NCBI GenBank assembly: GCA_027946555.1
Contig: JAPEVC010000015.1
Span: 62,001-126,000, forward strand
DNA: 64,000 nt
Direction: 5' to 3'
From: Gnomoniopsis sp. IMI 355080
Taxonomy: Eukaryota > Ascomycota > Sordariomycetes > Diaporthales > Gnomoniaceae
Of the stretch, positions 11,142-22,912 are shown one piece after another; position 1 is the stretch's first letter, and every line of letters begins with the position of its first letter. Under the pieces are notes generated by a model. That model did no database searches. It worked only from the letters and a program-made list of their open reading frames with translations, and was not told the origin of the DNA. A program made the position numbers and the translations under genes.

Positions 11142-12952
11142 ATGGGCTCTATCGAGAAAGACTACGACCTCGTCGTAGTGGGAAGCGGCTTGTAAGTATC
11201 TTCAAGCCACGAACCCTGGTATGTCTCTCGCGCGCTGAGATGTTTTGTCTTCAAGCGCCGGTTCCATGACCACCCTAACCTTCTTGGAAGAATGCAAGAG
11301 ACTTGGTAAGAAAGGCAAGGTAGCACTCATAGAAGCCGGCAGGGATGGTGAGCGATGCGGTGCTTCACGCTGGACCATGGCTTATCTCCGCCTGGACAAG
11401 GACTACCGCTTCGATGACAAGTGGAAGGATGAAATGAAATTCGTCAGTAATGGCCTTGCTGATCAAGAGTATTGCAAGAAAATGGAACAAGAGGTACCGA
11501 TCACAGCGCAGTATCTCTTGGACCACGAGGTGAAGTTGAACCACTACGACGAAAGAAACGTGCTGCTGGAGTTCAATACAAATCAACACTTCGTCTCTCC
11601 GGAAGGCGGCGGCCACGCAATTATCAATGCCCTCTTCAGTCACATCAAGAGATTCGCCGATGTGGATGTTATGTGGGAGACAATGGCTGAGAAGCTATTG
11701 ACCACAGACGAAGGTGAAGTATGCGGTGTGAAAGTCCGGAAGACGGACGGCAAGTTGGCAACAGTCCGAGGCAGAAAGGTGATGCTTGCATGTGGTGGCT
11801 TTGAGGGCAACCAGGAATTGTCAGTACCACGGCCTTATATATCCCTTTCGACCAGAATACCGTGGCTGTCATAAACTCCATCAAGCACCTACTGACAGCC
11901 GACCAGACTCGCCCGCTATGTAGGCCCAAGAACAGAACAGCTAGAGCTGATAGCGCCGGGTCTCGTGTACAACACTGGTCGCGGACTTCAAATGGCACTC
12001 GAAGTGGGCGCTGACACGGCCGGGTCCATGAGCGGCATGCACTGCGAGCTTGTAGACCGGCGAGCCACCAAGCCAGACGCCGTGATCTGGGGTCACAACT
12101 ATGGAATCGTTGTAAACGACCAATGCCAACGCTTCTATGATGAAGGCAAGCGTCACCTGTTTGCGACGTTTGAGATGATTGCGCAGGAAACCTGGCGCCA
12201 TCATAATAACAGCGCCTACTTTATCACCGACCGTCCTATCATGGAGAGATTCCGACCAGGTTGGGTGTACGATACGACAGACAAAGAGCCGGAGCAAGCA
12301 GACACCATCGAGGACCTCGCAGCGAAGTTGGGATTGAATCCGCCGGATCTCAAGAAGACTGTCGACGAATACAACGAGGCTGTGGACAAAGACACTTCGT
12401 TCGATCTCATGAAGCTGGACGGTAAAGCCACAAAGGGTCTATCGCCTAACAAGACAAGTACGTGAAGCCCGCATTGTGGCACGTCTTTTGCCAGCACGTC
12501 CCACTCTTCAGGAAAACCCGAGAATTCAAGAGGCCCACTTCCCCCCGTTGTTTCTTTCTTGGACGTTTCCATCATGACTGTGGAAAAATGATGCTGATAG
12601 ACCTTTGATAGATTGGGCGAATCTCATCGCAACACCTCCCTTCTATGGCTATCCAGTCAAAGCTCAGCTCACTTTTACCTATGGAGGTATTAAATGTGAT
12701 CTTGAGTCAAGAGTGCTAGCAACAAATGGATCACCAATTCCTAATTTGTACTGTGCGGGAGAGCTCTCGGGTCTCTGTGAGTACCTGTCGCTGATATCAT
12801 GACCATAATGATGGCTCCTTTACAACATTTGCATCACCATTCGTGCTGATTTGGAGATAACAGATTATAATGAATACCCACCTGCAACCTCAGTGTTGCG
12901 ATCTCTCACATTTGGTCGTCTTGCTGGGACTGAGGCTGCCAGAGCACTGTGA
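11142..12952 (+). CDS. FAD-dependent oxidoreductase, fumarate reductase/tricarballylate dehydrogenase-like
   Basis: Five exons: 11142-11191, 11256-11823, 11899-12457, 12612-12776 and 12864-12952, giving 476 residues. The N-terminal dinucleotide-binding motif VVVGSGFAGSM (about 12-22) is split by intron 1. The second FAD signature ACGGFEGN is near 200, and the C-terminal NLYCAGELSG plus SLTFGRLAGTEAA closes the fold. This is the order seen in the succinate dehydrogenase/fumarate reductase flavoprotein superfamily (FAD_binding_2), including tricarballylate dehydrogenase and 3-ketosteroid dehydrogenase types. No signal peptide or membrane segment is seen, so it is probably cytosolic. The substrate cannot be assigned. 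Intron 4 (154 nt) and intron 5 (87 nt) were placed by frame and by the conserved PPFYGYP and AGELSG blocks. Confidence 0.88.
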
Positions 12953-13229
12953 TATCTAGATAGCGTGGTTTTGAGATGGGAATGATAGTGACCCCTTGAT
13001 TTTTCATACCAGGTTGTTCCGAAGCGAAGCAACGTATAAATGATAGCAAAGAATGTGAATAAGAAATGAGTCTGTTCGTAGACAGGCGCACACACACAGG
13101 CATCTCAGACTCTCCAGCAACACTCCTCTAATCCCCGCCTGCACTTCCGTTTCCAAGTTGCACAACTTCGCAGGCTCAATCAGTCCAGTACTTACACAGA
13201 CAGCACCTGACATCTATTTACCAGCCACC

Positions 13230-13376
13230 ATGTCTGACAACAACCTCGCGATACTACTGACACTCATCCTTCTCACTGTCGCCATCAGTTTTGCGGCATA
13301 CCAAGCGCGCACGTGGATCCAAAACTTTACGCGTGCGATGGCACAATCCAAGCTCGCAGATCGTCAAGACGTCTAA
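13230..13376 (+). CDS. Small single-span membrane protein candidate (48 aa)
   Basis: An uninterrupted 48-codon frame begins at an ATG in a near-ideal context (GCCACCATG). It has a hydrophobic segment at residues 4-24 (NLAILLTLILLTVAISFAAY), followed by a polar, mildly basic tail. No family is recognised. It ends 171 bases before the COQ5 start on the same strand. It could be a separate small gene or an upstream ORF in a long COQ5 leader. Its composition looks like a real membrane anchor, but chance cannot be excluded. Confidence 0.5.
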   Translation: MSDNNLAILLTLILLTVAISFAAYQARTWIQNFTRAMAQSKLADRQDV

Positions 13377-13547
13377 ATAAAGTTTCCGTCGGCACCGCGA
13401 TCGGCAGCAGGGGTACACCCCCCTGCATTTGACAAGGAAATCTCGGCTGACTTTCAACGACATCACCAATTCCCCTCGCGACAGCCAAAAAAAAAAAAGG
13501 GAAAGAAAACGGACGTCTCTCGAACCCTCGCACATTCGTTCACAAAA

Positions 13548-14642
13548 ATGGCTGCTCCGCGACATGTGTTGAGGACCGGGGAGCGGTGTATACGGTCAGT
13601 GTCACAAGCCCACTTGAGGTGTACGAGGGGAGCAACAACAACACGCGCTTTTACCACTACCAACGCGGCGCGAGAGGCCGCCGCCACCGCGACGGGCAGT
13701 GGTGGGAATACGACCATGAATGGGCAGAGCAGGGCGGATCGCGAGACGCACTTTGGCTTCCAGACAGTAACCGAGGCAGAGAAGACACAGCGCGTGGCCG
13801 GCGTCTTCAGCAGTGTCGCAGAAACCTACGACCGAATGAACGATCTGATGTCTTTTGGCTGGCATCGCGTGTGGAAGTAAGCCTGCCTTGCCCCGTACTG
13901 CTCTCTTCTTTACCCTAAGCTGACCACTTCTTTTCACTTTTCTCTTTACAGAGATCACTATGTCTCAACTCTCAACCCAGGCTTCCACGCCCCCTCGTCT
14001 ACCACCTCCTCCTCCTCACCACCCGCACAACACATCCTCGACATAGCCGGCGGCACAGGCGACATTGCTTTCCGCCACCTCTCGCACGCACACAACTTCA
14101 ACCGCAACCCCAACGTCCGCGTCACCATATCCGACATCAATCCAGACATGCTCGCCGTTGGCAAGCAGCGCTCGCTCGCCCTCCCCGCCTCTCAACAAGC
14201 CGCCCTCTCCTTCCTCGAGGCTAATGCCGAGGACCTCCGCACCGCAGGCGTGCCTGACAACTCGGTGGATCTGTACACAGTGGCCTTTGGCATCCGAAAT
14301 TTCAGCAATATCCCGCTTGCGCTGCGCGAGGCTCACAGGGTGCTGAAGCCCGGTGGCGTCATTGCCGTATTGGAGTTTGCAAAGGTGGATCGCTTCCCGT
14401 TGTTTAATGCCGTCTACAAGCGGTGGAGCTTCGGGGCTATACCGCTCATTGGGCAGTTGGTGGCGGGCGATAGGGACAGTTACCAGTATTTGGTTGAGAG
14501 CATCGAACGGTTCCCGACCCAGCAGGAGTTCAGGGATATGATCATTGACGCCGGCTTTGTGGTTGGTGGTCAGGGTTATGAGGACCTGACGGGCGGTGTG
14601 GCGGCTATATGGAAAGGGATGAAGCCTGTGGAGAAGCAGTAA
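13548..14642 (+). CDS. COQ5: 2-methoxy-6-polyprenyl-1,4-benzoquinol methylase, mitochondrial (COQ5)
   Basis: Exons 13548-13876 and 13952-14642 give 339 residues. The enzyme is the SAM-dependent C-methyltransferase of ubiquinone biosynthesis, acting in the mitochondrial COQ complex. The first 60 residues are Arg/Thr/Ala-rich, consistent with import. Family blocks seen: GFQTVTEAEKTQRVAGVFSS, YDRMNDLMSFGWHRVWK, SAM motif I ILDIAGGTGDIAFR (about 138), TVAFGIRNFSN, HRVLKPGG and GDRDSYQYLVESIERFP. A Ser/Thr/Pro insert just before motif I (about 121-134) is longer than usual. The 75-nt intron (GTAAGC...ACAG) falls inside the WKDHYV block. Confidence 0.95.
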
Positions 14643-16034
14643 TGGTTATAACAAGCAGAAGACCAAGACAAAGATGGGATCACTCCCTCCACCCTGCTCT
14701 CTATTCACTGAGCCTTCATTGTTCAGTTAATGCAGCTTCTTCGTGGATCGCTATCATCCACGCCTGACCGAGCCAGGAAATGCACCATTCCACCACCAGC
14801 ATTACAATACTCAACATCACACAGATACTCTGCTTTCTGAGTACATATCTTGCAAATGCACACTAGTACGACTGGTTTGCCTCATGAGACAAGGGTAACA
14901 TGTATTAAAATCACTTCTTTTAACCAGCATTTGCTTGTGGTAATTGTTGTACTGTTGGCTACCATATCGTAGGACAAGGAAATACTGTCCTCTGTTTGGA
15001 ATCAATAATTGAAACAGAGGGAATCCCAACTTCACCAAGAAAGACCACAGCGAGACTTCAAAAGACACCTAATGGAATCATCATTGAGGTAAAAGAGTAG
15101 AGTCCTGCAATCAAATATAGAATGATGTGTATTTTGCAATGCAAGAAACAATACCTCATTTTGTTAGCCATTCACAGAATCTAAAATAATAAACATTGTT
15201 GATTTAGAGGTCACAACATGGTTACATTGATTTCTAAACTTGCATGCGCCGGACATGTTCATATACTTATTATTGTTGTTCCTTTTGAAAGCCATGGGAG
15301 AGCTTTAGCAATGCAGAAATAGAAGACCCTGCACACCTATCTCAGATCTTCTAGAAACAATCTGTAGACCCATCATCACTTGTAATACTACATATAGGTT
15401 ATAATTTACTACATCGTCGCAACTCATTCACCTCAGACAACCCTCTCGTGACTTGTCACCTGCAAACAAGCTTGGTGGTATCTTCTCAATGTAATTTCCG
15501 ACAAGCCCACCAAACGCATGATATTCACATCTCTTTTATGACCCGAACCTTGGACATGTCAACAAGGCAAACAACAAACAGCATGTCCTAACATAAAAAG
15601 GGATTTTGCTGGAAAGCTACTATGTAGAGGCAGAAAGAACCCGCAATTCAACGCAGAACCCCGCGCGCGCCCCCCGCCCCCTTGTAAAAAGTCTCCCGAC
15701 CTATCGTTCGTTCCCCTTGGCGTTCCATATCAAAGGATAACCTACGCACCACAGCCCCGGAAATAAGAGACTTGACAAATACAAAAGCCCAAATTGGGCC
15801 TGACCGCAAAGTTCCTAACATTGGATATCCGTCCTCACGATTGCTTTTGAAAAGCAAGCTGATGCAAGTGATGTGCCATATGAAAGCAGGAGCAGAGAGT
15901 TAGGCCATGTGAAGTACTCTCTTTCGGTTTGATTCCCCAAGGAACCACAAAAATTATGGCCTTCGCCGCTTCTTTCGTTCGGGTCGTCGATAGAGTCGGC
16001 TCGCAGGACTTTCAGGTCGAGGCAAGTCACCAGC
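14643..16034. other. Convergent intergenic region, COQ5 / DUF2433 gene
   Basis: AT-richer than its surroundings, especially 14800-15600, with no frame resembling a protein. It holds the 3' untranslated regions of two converging genes. A CG-repetitive run lies near 15661. Confidence 0.6.
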
Positions 16035-18315
16035 TTACGAGTCGCCAGCTGGAGCAGGTGACGCAGAAGCAGGTGCTGGACTGCCGCCATTGCCACCGCT
16101 AGCATCGCCCTTGATACCACCAGCCCCACGGCCTCGCCCACGTCCACCGCGCTCACCGCCGCGAGCACGACCGCCGCGTCCACCCCGACGTCCACCTCCC
16201 TCACTGTCACTAGCAGTGCCGCCGGCGCCGCTGCTCTGGTAGCCACTTCCGCGACCGGCGTTAGACGAGGCCCCTCGACTACTGCCCCAGGTTCCAGCGT
16301 TGCCTGTCCGTGGGGTGAAATCTCTAGTTGGTCCACCTCGAGGAGTGAAGAGCTTGATAAGAGGCTTAGATCGATCGCCATTGCTATTCTTGTACTCCTC
16401 TGGCAGGCGCTCCAATGCGCCGTCACGATCCTCGGTCGTCTTAAATTGCACAACCTTGTTAGCCGCGCCCCATTTGTGAACCTCTTGGATCTTTGACTGA
16501 TCCGCCTCCGTAAAGAGCTTCCTCAGCTCCTCATCTGTGGTTGAGGCCGCATTCATGACGAATAGTCCGATAATGTCGCTGGCCTTTGGAGGTGCTGGAG
16601 ACGGGGCAGAAGAGTCAGGACCATGCGCATTTCCGTTAGCAGACTTCTCGTTCTCCTTGTCCTTGGTATCGGGAGCCGGGGTAAGAGGTTTCGTTTGTGT
16701 GGGCGCAGGGGACGGCTTGGGTTGAGCTTGAGAGGCTTGGCGCTGGGGACCTGGTTGAGACTGAGCAGGACCAACAGGAGGACCGGTAGTAACAGGGGCA
16801 GCAGGTGCGCCGCCGATGGGCTGCTGCTTTGCGCCGCGGTGAGAGAAGTTGAATCCCTGAGCCTTCATCTCTGTACCAATGCGACCATCCTGTATCTCTA
16901 GTACCAGCCAACCAAATGCAGCATCCGCCAAATTGAAGTTCCACATATTCTTGAATGCACTCTCATCGACCTGACCCAGGGTCGGAGGCCCACCAGCGGC
17001 ACTGCCAAATGGGTTGCCACCCGCTGCCTGGGAAGGCATCTTCTCTACCACAGCCAGGGCGTTCTTGAGCAGGCTCTGCTGTGAATCATTGGCTTGGATA
17101 GCAGGCTCCACCTCTGCCTTGACCGTCTCCCACACGTCATTGAAGGAAGCCTTGCTGGCAGCCAGCTTTCCACGGTAGTGATCCAGGGTAGGGTTGACGC
17201 TGAACTCGTTGTAGGAGCTGCCATAGCGAAAGTGCAGACCGGCAGATATCGAGAAATCCGCCTTAAGGTTCACCGACAGCTGATTCAGAATGCCTTCGCG
17301 GGCAGGGGAGGCGTGGGTAACGAAGATCCGTGTCTCCGTCGGATCGTAGACCCGGTTCGCGGTGTCGACTAATTCACCCATCTGTAGCAACGTGGTCCAC
17401 ATAGTACCTTGTCCACCAGCGATGGTCGTCCGGCCCTCTCCATTGTCAAACAATTTGTGCATGACTACCGCGCCACCCAAGCCAAGCAGCCGCAATTTTA
17501 CACCGGCGACCTCTAGCAGCATGGACTGCGCCTCGTCGATGATATGCAGGTTCTTGATCCTGTATTCCCTCGAACGGAATTTCTCCAACACACGGACATC
17601 CTCGCATGCACCCCAAACGGTGTAGACAGGAATCTCGAGCTCGTAGGTGGCGTTGCCCTGGTTGGGAGTGACGAACAGAGGCAGCTCGGAGAGGGGCAGT
17701 TGATCAGGTCGGTATCGCTGTTTGACAGAGCCGGGGCCACCGGTCGCAATGCCCTTCTTCACATCTTCGGTTATCAGAGGAGAATACTGGGCCACGTGCT
17801 TGAGGGTCCTATCCAAGATATGCAGGGTCAGTCACCTTCTTCAATTCGGCAAAATTCCCAGCTCTAGCTCAAACGCCACACTCACTTCTCGGCAATGCGT
17901 TCGAGGGAGGACTCGTCGTAGAAACCGAAGTCGCCGGTGTGGATGATGTAATTGGCCTGGGCCTTCTTTGCGAGCTCGTTTAAGGACCGCAGATGGCCTG
18001 TTGAAAGGAAGAAAAGTCAGCACGTTTTCAAGGACTGGATTTAGAGGAGTATTCGGGGCCAAGCTTACCGCGAACATCAGCGACGCAGAGGATACGGATA
18101 GAGCCAGTGTCAATGACACGACCCTGGTTAGGCAAGAGGGGGACAGCTCCAGGAGCTGGCATGGGCTGGTGAGGAGGGCCACCAGCACCATTGGCCATGT
18201 AGCCACCCTGGGCATAGTGGCGAGGCGGTTGCTGCGCAGCATGAAATTGTGAGCCGTCAGTGTTCCGAGGAAGAGGAGTGCGCCAGGCGCCCATGTTTCT
18301 GGCGTCACCAGACAT
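16035..18315 (-). CDS. DUF2433 metallophosphoesterase-like protein with RRM-like domain and RGG tail
   Basis: Three minus-strand exons, 18069-18315, 17886-17997 and 16035-17808, give 710 residues. An N-terminal Pro/Gln/Gly-rich stretch leads into ILCVADVRGHLRSLNEL and YIIHTGDFGFYDE (about 74-107). These resemble the D/H/GD motifs of calcineurin-like phosphoesterases, but the full metal-ligand set was not checked. The following 250 residues are the fungal DUF2433 region, including LGLGGAVVMHKLFDNG and RIFVTHASPAREG. A Pro/Gln/Ala linker then precedes an RRM-like fold at about 530-600 (LFVMN, KVVQFKTTEDRDGAL). An Arg/Gly-rich RGG tail lies at about 655-685. Inference: an RNA-binding phosphoesterase-like protein. 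The start at 18315 was chosen over an upstream in-frame ATG (18360) because homologues open with short polar ends. Confidence 0.88.
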
Positions 18316-19908
18316 GTTGACGATACGAGACAGGAGGGGTGCGCGAAATAGGAAACACACTCGGGAAAGGTGGTTGCGTTGGAGGGGGAGCTGACTGAAA
18401 GCGGTTCAAGGTGTGATCTGTGCAGTTGGGACGAAGAAGGATGTGGGGGAAGAGGTTGATTGTGATAGGTGTCGCGAAGCGCAAACATGGGGCAAGCTAG
18501 AAATTGTAGAAGCAGCTCACGTTGGCCATTTTGAGGCGAGTAGAAAGAAGAAGTCGAAAAGAGTCGAGAGCGGAGACGGGCTAGGTACGAGTGGACGAGT
18601 TTGCTCGCGATAACGGAAGGGACCCGGTGGTCGAGGTTGCAGACGCGGGTGTGAGTGAAGCTGAGCTCGACGACGTGCTGCAGGATTCCAATGGGATTCG
18701 GAAGCTGGGGCCTTTCGTGAAGTCACTCGTCTCGCGTCGGGCACGAGAGCTGCAATTGTGTTGGCGATTGCAGTCGTTTCACTTTGGTTGGATCGGTGGG
18801 GGGGTCAATGGTCAGTGGCCAGCTGTCTGGATCCGGTACTGTCGCGTAGAGACTCTCTTCTCTCGCTGCCAAAAACTGTGGACCGTTGACACGGCAGCCT
18901 ACAGTCAAAGAGTTGGTTTGTCCAAGTGCGTGGCTGCGTTTGCCTTGCGTTGCTTATGTAGAGGCAGGTGACGGTGGTGGGGGGTATCGCAAGGAATTAA
19001 GTAGAGACAAAAAGCTGTCTTCTATATTTTCAGAGGTCGAAAACGGCGACGACAACGATGATGATGGGGAGTCGGCAACGTTCTTTCCTTTTCGCGTTAC
19101 TGCCTGCAAATGCAAATCTATGCTTGCACCCTACCAGCACTCGAGCTCCTCGCGCCTGAACCTTTGCCAGCTCAGGTATGCCGGCATGCTCTATTCCTCT
19201 TTTGGTATAGCGCGTTTTCCCGTCAACCACCCATCACAATAATGGCGAATGGCCTTGACTGCTATTTTGATAGTCATGTCAGCATAGTATCTGCAAAGTG
19301 AAATTAGGTGAAGTATATTTGAGAGTCACATAAGACCTTTAGATCACTTGACCAGTCATTATCATACATTGTACTGAGGCTTTACTGTTGCAAAGTGACG
19401 CATAACAGTATCTGCTCGTGTGCTTCATTACAATGATAGCCCCTCACCACCACCCTGCATATTCTTGCAAGGCACTACCATAACAGGCCGGTGGAGACCT
19501 CCCTAGGTGCTTATAGATATGCGTTGTATCTGTGAGCGATCAACCTTGGAGACAAATGTCGATCACCAGCATCACGGAACAGCTTGGACTGGACTTGGTC
19601 GATAGGCAGTGTCTCCTACATACCTACATGACCATTGCATTGTTTCCAAAAATAATACAAAGGGAGCAGTACATGCCCGCTGAATGCTTGCCTTCCATGC
19701 CCGCCTGTCCCGAGAGGAGAGATATATATGTATCGTCTCGAGTGAAACCGGAAATGGAGTTCCCCTGATTTCGGGCTCAGTGCCGTTCCATCAGTTCGCA
19801 ACCACCCACTAAACACCCCCAAAGAACTCCATGCTTATGCAAGTATTACGATGTATGCAGCAGAAGTTCTCTCCCCCTCTTCCCTCCCAATGCTAATTCT
19901 ATGCTTCT
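18316..19908. other. Intergenic region upstream of the DUF2433 gene
   Basis: It holds the promoter of the minus-strand DUF2433 gene and the 3' end of the ZDS gene. Several open frames up to about 120 codons exist on the plus strand, but none has recognisable motifs or splice continuity. Confidence 0.55.
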
Positions 19909-22718
19909 TCACCACATATCATCGTCATCCTGCTGTCGTTGATGATCATGGCCATCGTAATATCCTTGCTGGTGATGCCCATACGCATCATGTCCATAAC
20001 CGTAGCCTCCACCATTCTGTCCGTGCCCGTCATACCCACTTTGTCCCCCGTGCGCATGGCCCTGATCGTAGTCGTACGGCTCCCCATTTTCATCGACGTA
20101 TTCCCCCTCTGAGTCACCGTATTGGCTGGCAGACTATAGTGGCTGTCAGAATTCAAGGGATCTTGAAGAAACACGCAACTCTTCAAGCCATGTAGAAAAA
20201 CAAAAAAACAATCATCAATTACAATGGAGGATCAGGATGACATAGAAAATTGGTCGTTGCTAACCCGATGGTACTCAAAATTGTACTGGTCGATGCTGTT
20301 CTGGGCTTGATGCTGCTGCATCTGCTGCTCCATATATGCCTGCTGCTGTTCCTCCTGCTGACGGCGCCTCTCTTCTTCCAGGCGCTTTTGCTGCGGCGAC
20401 ACGGGTACTTGGATCTGTGGGTTCATCGCCTGGATCTTGCCGAGGTACGAGTACATGAAGTTGCTAAGCAGCACCTGCGAAAGAAGGTTGCGCTTGGGGT
20501 TGGCGAGCTTGATGTGCGCCATGCGGTAAATTGCACGCTCCTCGAGGATCGGGAATCGCGTGTATGGGTAATCGACATCGGGCCTTAGCTGTCGCATTGG
20601 TGGTGGTTCGGGCGAGAGGGGTCGGTGCTGCTTTTTGCTGGAAGTCTCCTTCTCGGTTTTCTTTTTGCTCCCAAAGATGGACCCGAAGAAACCATCCTTG
20701 TCTTTCTTGCTTTCACTCGACTTCCGGGTGCTTTCTTTCTTGCGTTCCTCTTGCAATTTGTTGTCGACCGAGTCTCGATCGAGAAGTAAACTTTCTCGGC
20801 CTTTCGCGGCCACATTGCCAGCTGCACTTGAGAGAACATCGAGTCTGGCGTTTTCGTGCGGCTTCTCGGTGGCTTTTGTTAGCTTAGACCTCTTGGTCTG
20901 TTCATCCTTATCCTTATCCTTTTTCTTTTTATCCTCGCTCTTGAACCATTTCCAACCACTACTTGACTTTGTCGACTCGCTGTCGCTGTCTTTGCCCTTT
21001 TTCTTTTCGGGTTCTGTGAATGTCGGTATTAAAGTGAGGTTATCGGTGCGTGAGAAACCGGTGCCTGGGATAGATGCAGCCTGAGTAATGTCACGCATTG
21101 TCTGCGTCGCGTTACCGGGTACGTTGTCGAGAGGCGCAGGTGTTATACCTTGGCGACCGGGCGGTGGTTCCTTGTTGCTCCGGACAGAAGTTCGCTGCTC
21201 TAGCCTTTGGTGTTGCGATACAGCAGGGCTCTGGGGCTCCTGATCCCTAGGCTTTTGCTGCGACGACGACCGTTCTGGGTATTGTCTTGTAACATCTGCC
21301 CGCTCGACCCGAGGAAGAGCAGCCTCGACTGGCTGTGCTGATTCGTCTGGGTCTGAACTGGCTCTTGCATGGGTTTGCTGCTCTTTTTGCTGAGATGAGA
21401 TATCCTGAGGCTCGGTGGGTGGTTCGATCGGCGAGGGTGCTTCTCTTGTAAATCCCTGTTGCCTCCTAACAGACTTTGTCGGTCTCGAGAAGTTTTCCGT
21501 AGGAACTGGCTCAGTCTGCACACGAGACAGTCCTTGTCCAGGAGGCGCTTCAATCTTTGGCATTGCTGGAATGGGCTCTTCTTGGGTCTCGGGTAATCTG
21601 CCCACGACGCGTTTGGAGATAGATGGACGTTCGCCGCGAATACTCCCGCTCTTCCGGTACTGTGTGCGTGTCGACCGCCGCAACCCCATACCTGGAGCAA
21701 CTGGAAGAATAACATCATTGGCACCTCCTCCTTCTGAAGACTCTTGTGTCAACGTTTGTAAGGCCTTGGTCGGGTCCTTGACAAGCTCGTCCAAACTAAG
21801 CTCTGGCGTCGCATAGCCGTTAATCGACCTTTGTCGTTCGAGTCTTTCTGCCCCATCCACGTAGTCATCTCCTTGACGCGTATTAATTTGACGAGATAGT
21901 TTGGATTTCGTCCGTCTCAGGTTTCCGAGCCCACCGAAAGAGTCACTTCGCTGGAGGCCTTCATTAGAGAGCATCGAGTCACCTGACATCCTCTTCATGG
22001 AGTTCACTCTCCTCTCCAGGAAACTCTTGAACTGCTCTGGCGCAAGCTCGGGATGCACATTCGCCGGTACCCAAAGCAACCTGGACGGGTCGGCCTCGTC
22101 ATCGTCGCCAGTGGGTGCTATCGAGGGAATTGGGACGATGCCCTGAAACGGCATCAGATCGGGGTCACTGTGGTTCCCGATTCCAACATCCATGGACATG
22201 CGCCGCAAAGCCTGCAGGTTGCTCATTTCCTGGGCAATATCACTGGCATTCACAATGTCAGTCATGGGCATGGCATCCTCTGCGGCCTGCACATCTCGAA
22301 GGGAGAGTGCCGGCGACAGAGGTCCGTTGTCGTGGGAGTTGGCCCTCTGTGACGGTGACATTCTCGAAGAATGCACAGTATTAGACTTTTTCACAATGGA
22401 AGCCGAGTCGGTGTCAAGTGGCGACAGGTACGTGTTGTCCGTGTGCGAGCGTTGGAGCGGCTGCCGTGAAGTGTGACCATGCGTCTCGTCCGACCGCCCG
22501 TGTCGAGGCGGTAATTCCTCGTTCTCGTATCCCAAGAAGCTCAAGGGTCGGCTCTTCCGGTTTTCGCGAGACTCGGAGTCGGAATCATTGTCGTCGGAGC
22601 CGTAGAGCGTGCCTATGGCCTCGGTGACGTGATGGCTTGGGTCGGAAATGGAAAGGGTATTGGCATGACCACGACGGCTAGCAAAGCTGCCGCCAGCATC
22701 ACGAGGCCTAGATGTGGT
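19909..22718 (-). CDS. ZDS1: ZDS1/ZDS2 homologue (Zds_C domain)
   Basis: The body is one long exon, 22718 down to 20265. A 131-nt intron follows, then a last exon 20133-19909 encoding a Gly/Tyr/His/Asp-rich tail ending DDDDMW. The hallmark is the C-terminal Zds_C block RPDVDYPYTRFPILEERAIYRMAH...LLSQVLLSNFMYSYL. Upstream is a long phospho-type Ser/Pro/Gln disordered region with Lys-rich stretches, and near the N-terminus RRGHANTLSISDPSHHVTEAIG. Known role of the family: regulation of PP2A-Cdc55/Cdc14 in mitosis and of polarised growth. The 5' end is uncertain. The frame is open to about 22810 without an ATG, so a short upstream exon is needed. An ATGATG at 22907-22912 with a GTGTGT donor fits in frame, giving about 894 residues. 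Confidence 0.88.
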
Positions 22719-22912
22719 CTTGCAAAAGTTGGCACCAGGTGTCAGTAGAACTGGGTCTTCATGAAGATCTCTATCCGAGCTAGGTAACGGTACTCGCGTG
22801 GCATGTATTCATGCTCAGAGGCGAGAGGGACGGCGCGTGCATTTGGGAGACGAAAAGATTCGGGCCCCGCATCTCAAGAGCAAAACATAGTTGGAAGAAT
22901 ACACACCATCAT

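Noticed and set aside
15815..16453. Arg/Val/Ala-rich 212-codon minus-strand frame
   Set aside because: A shadow frame of the Gly/Arg-rich 3' end of the DUF2433 gene on the same strand.
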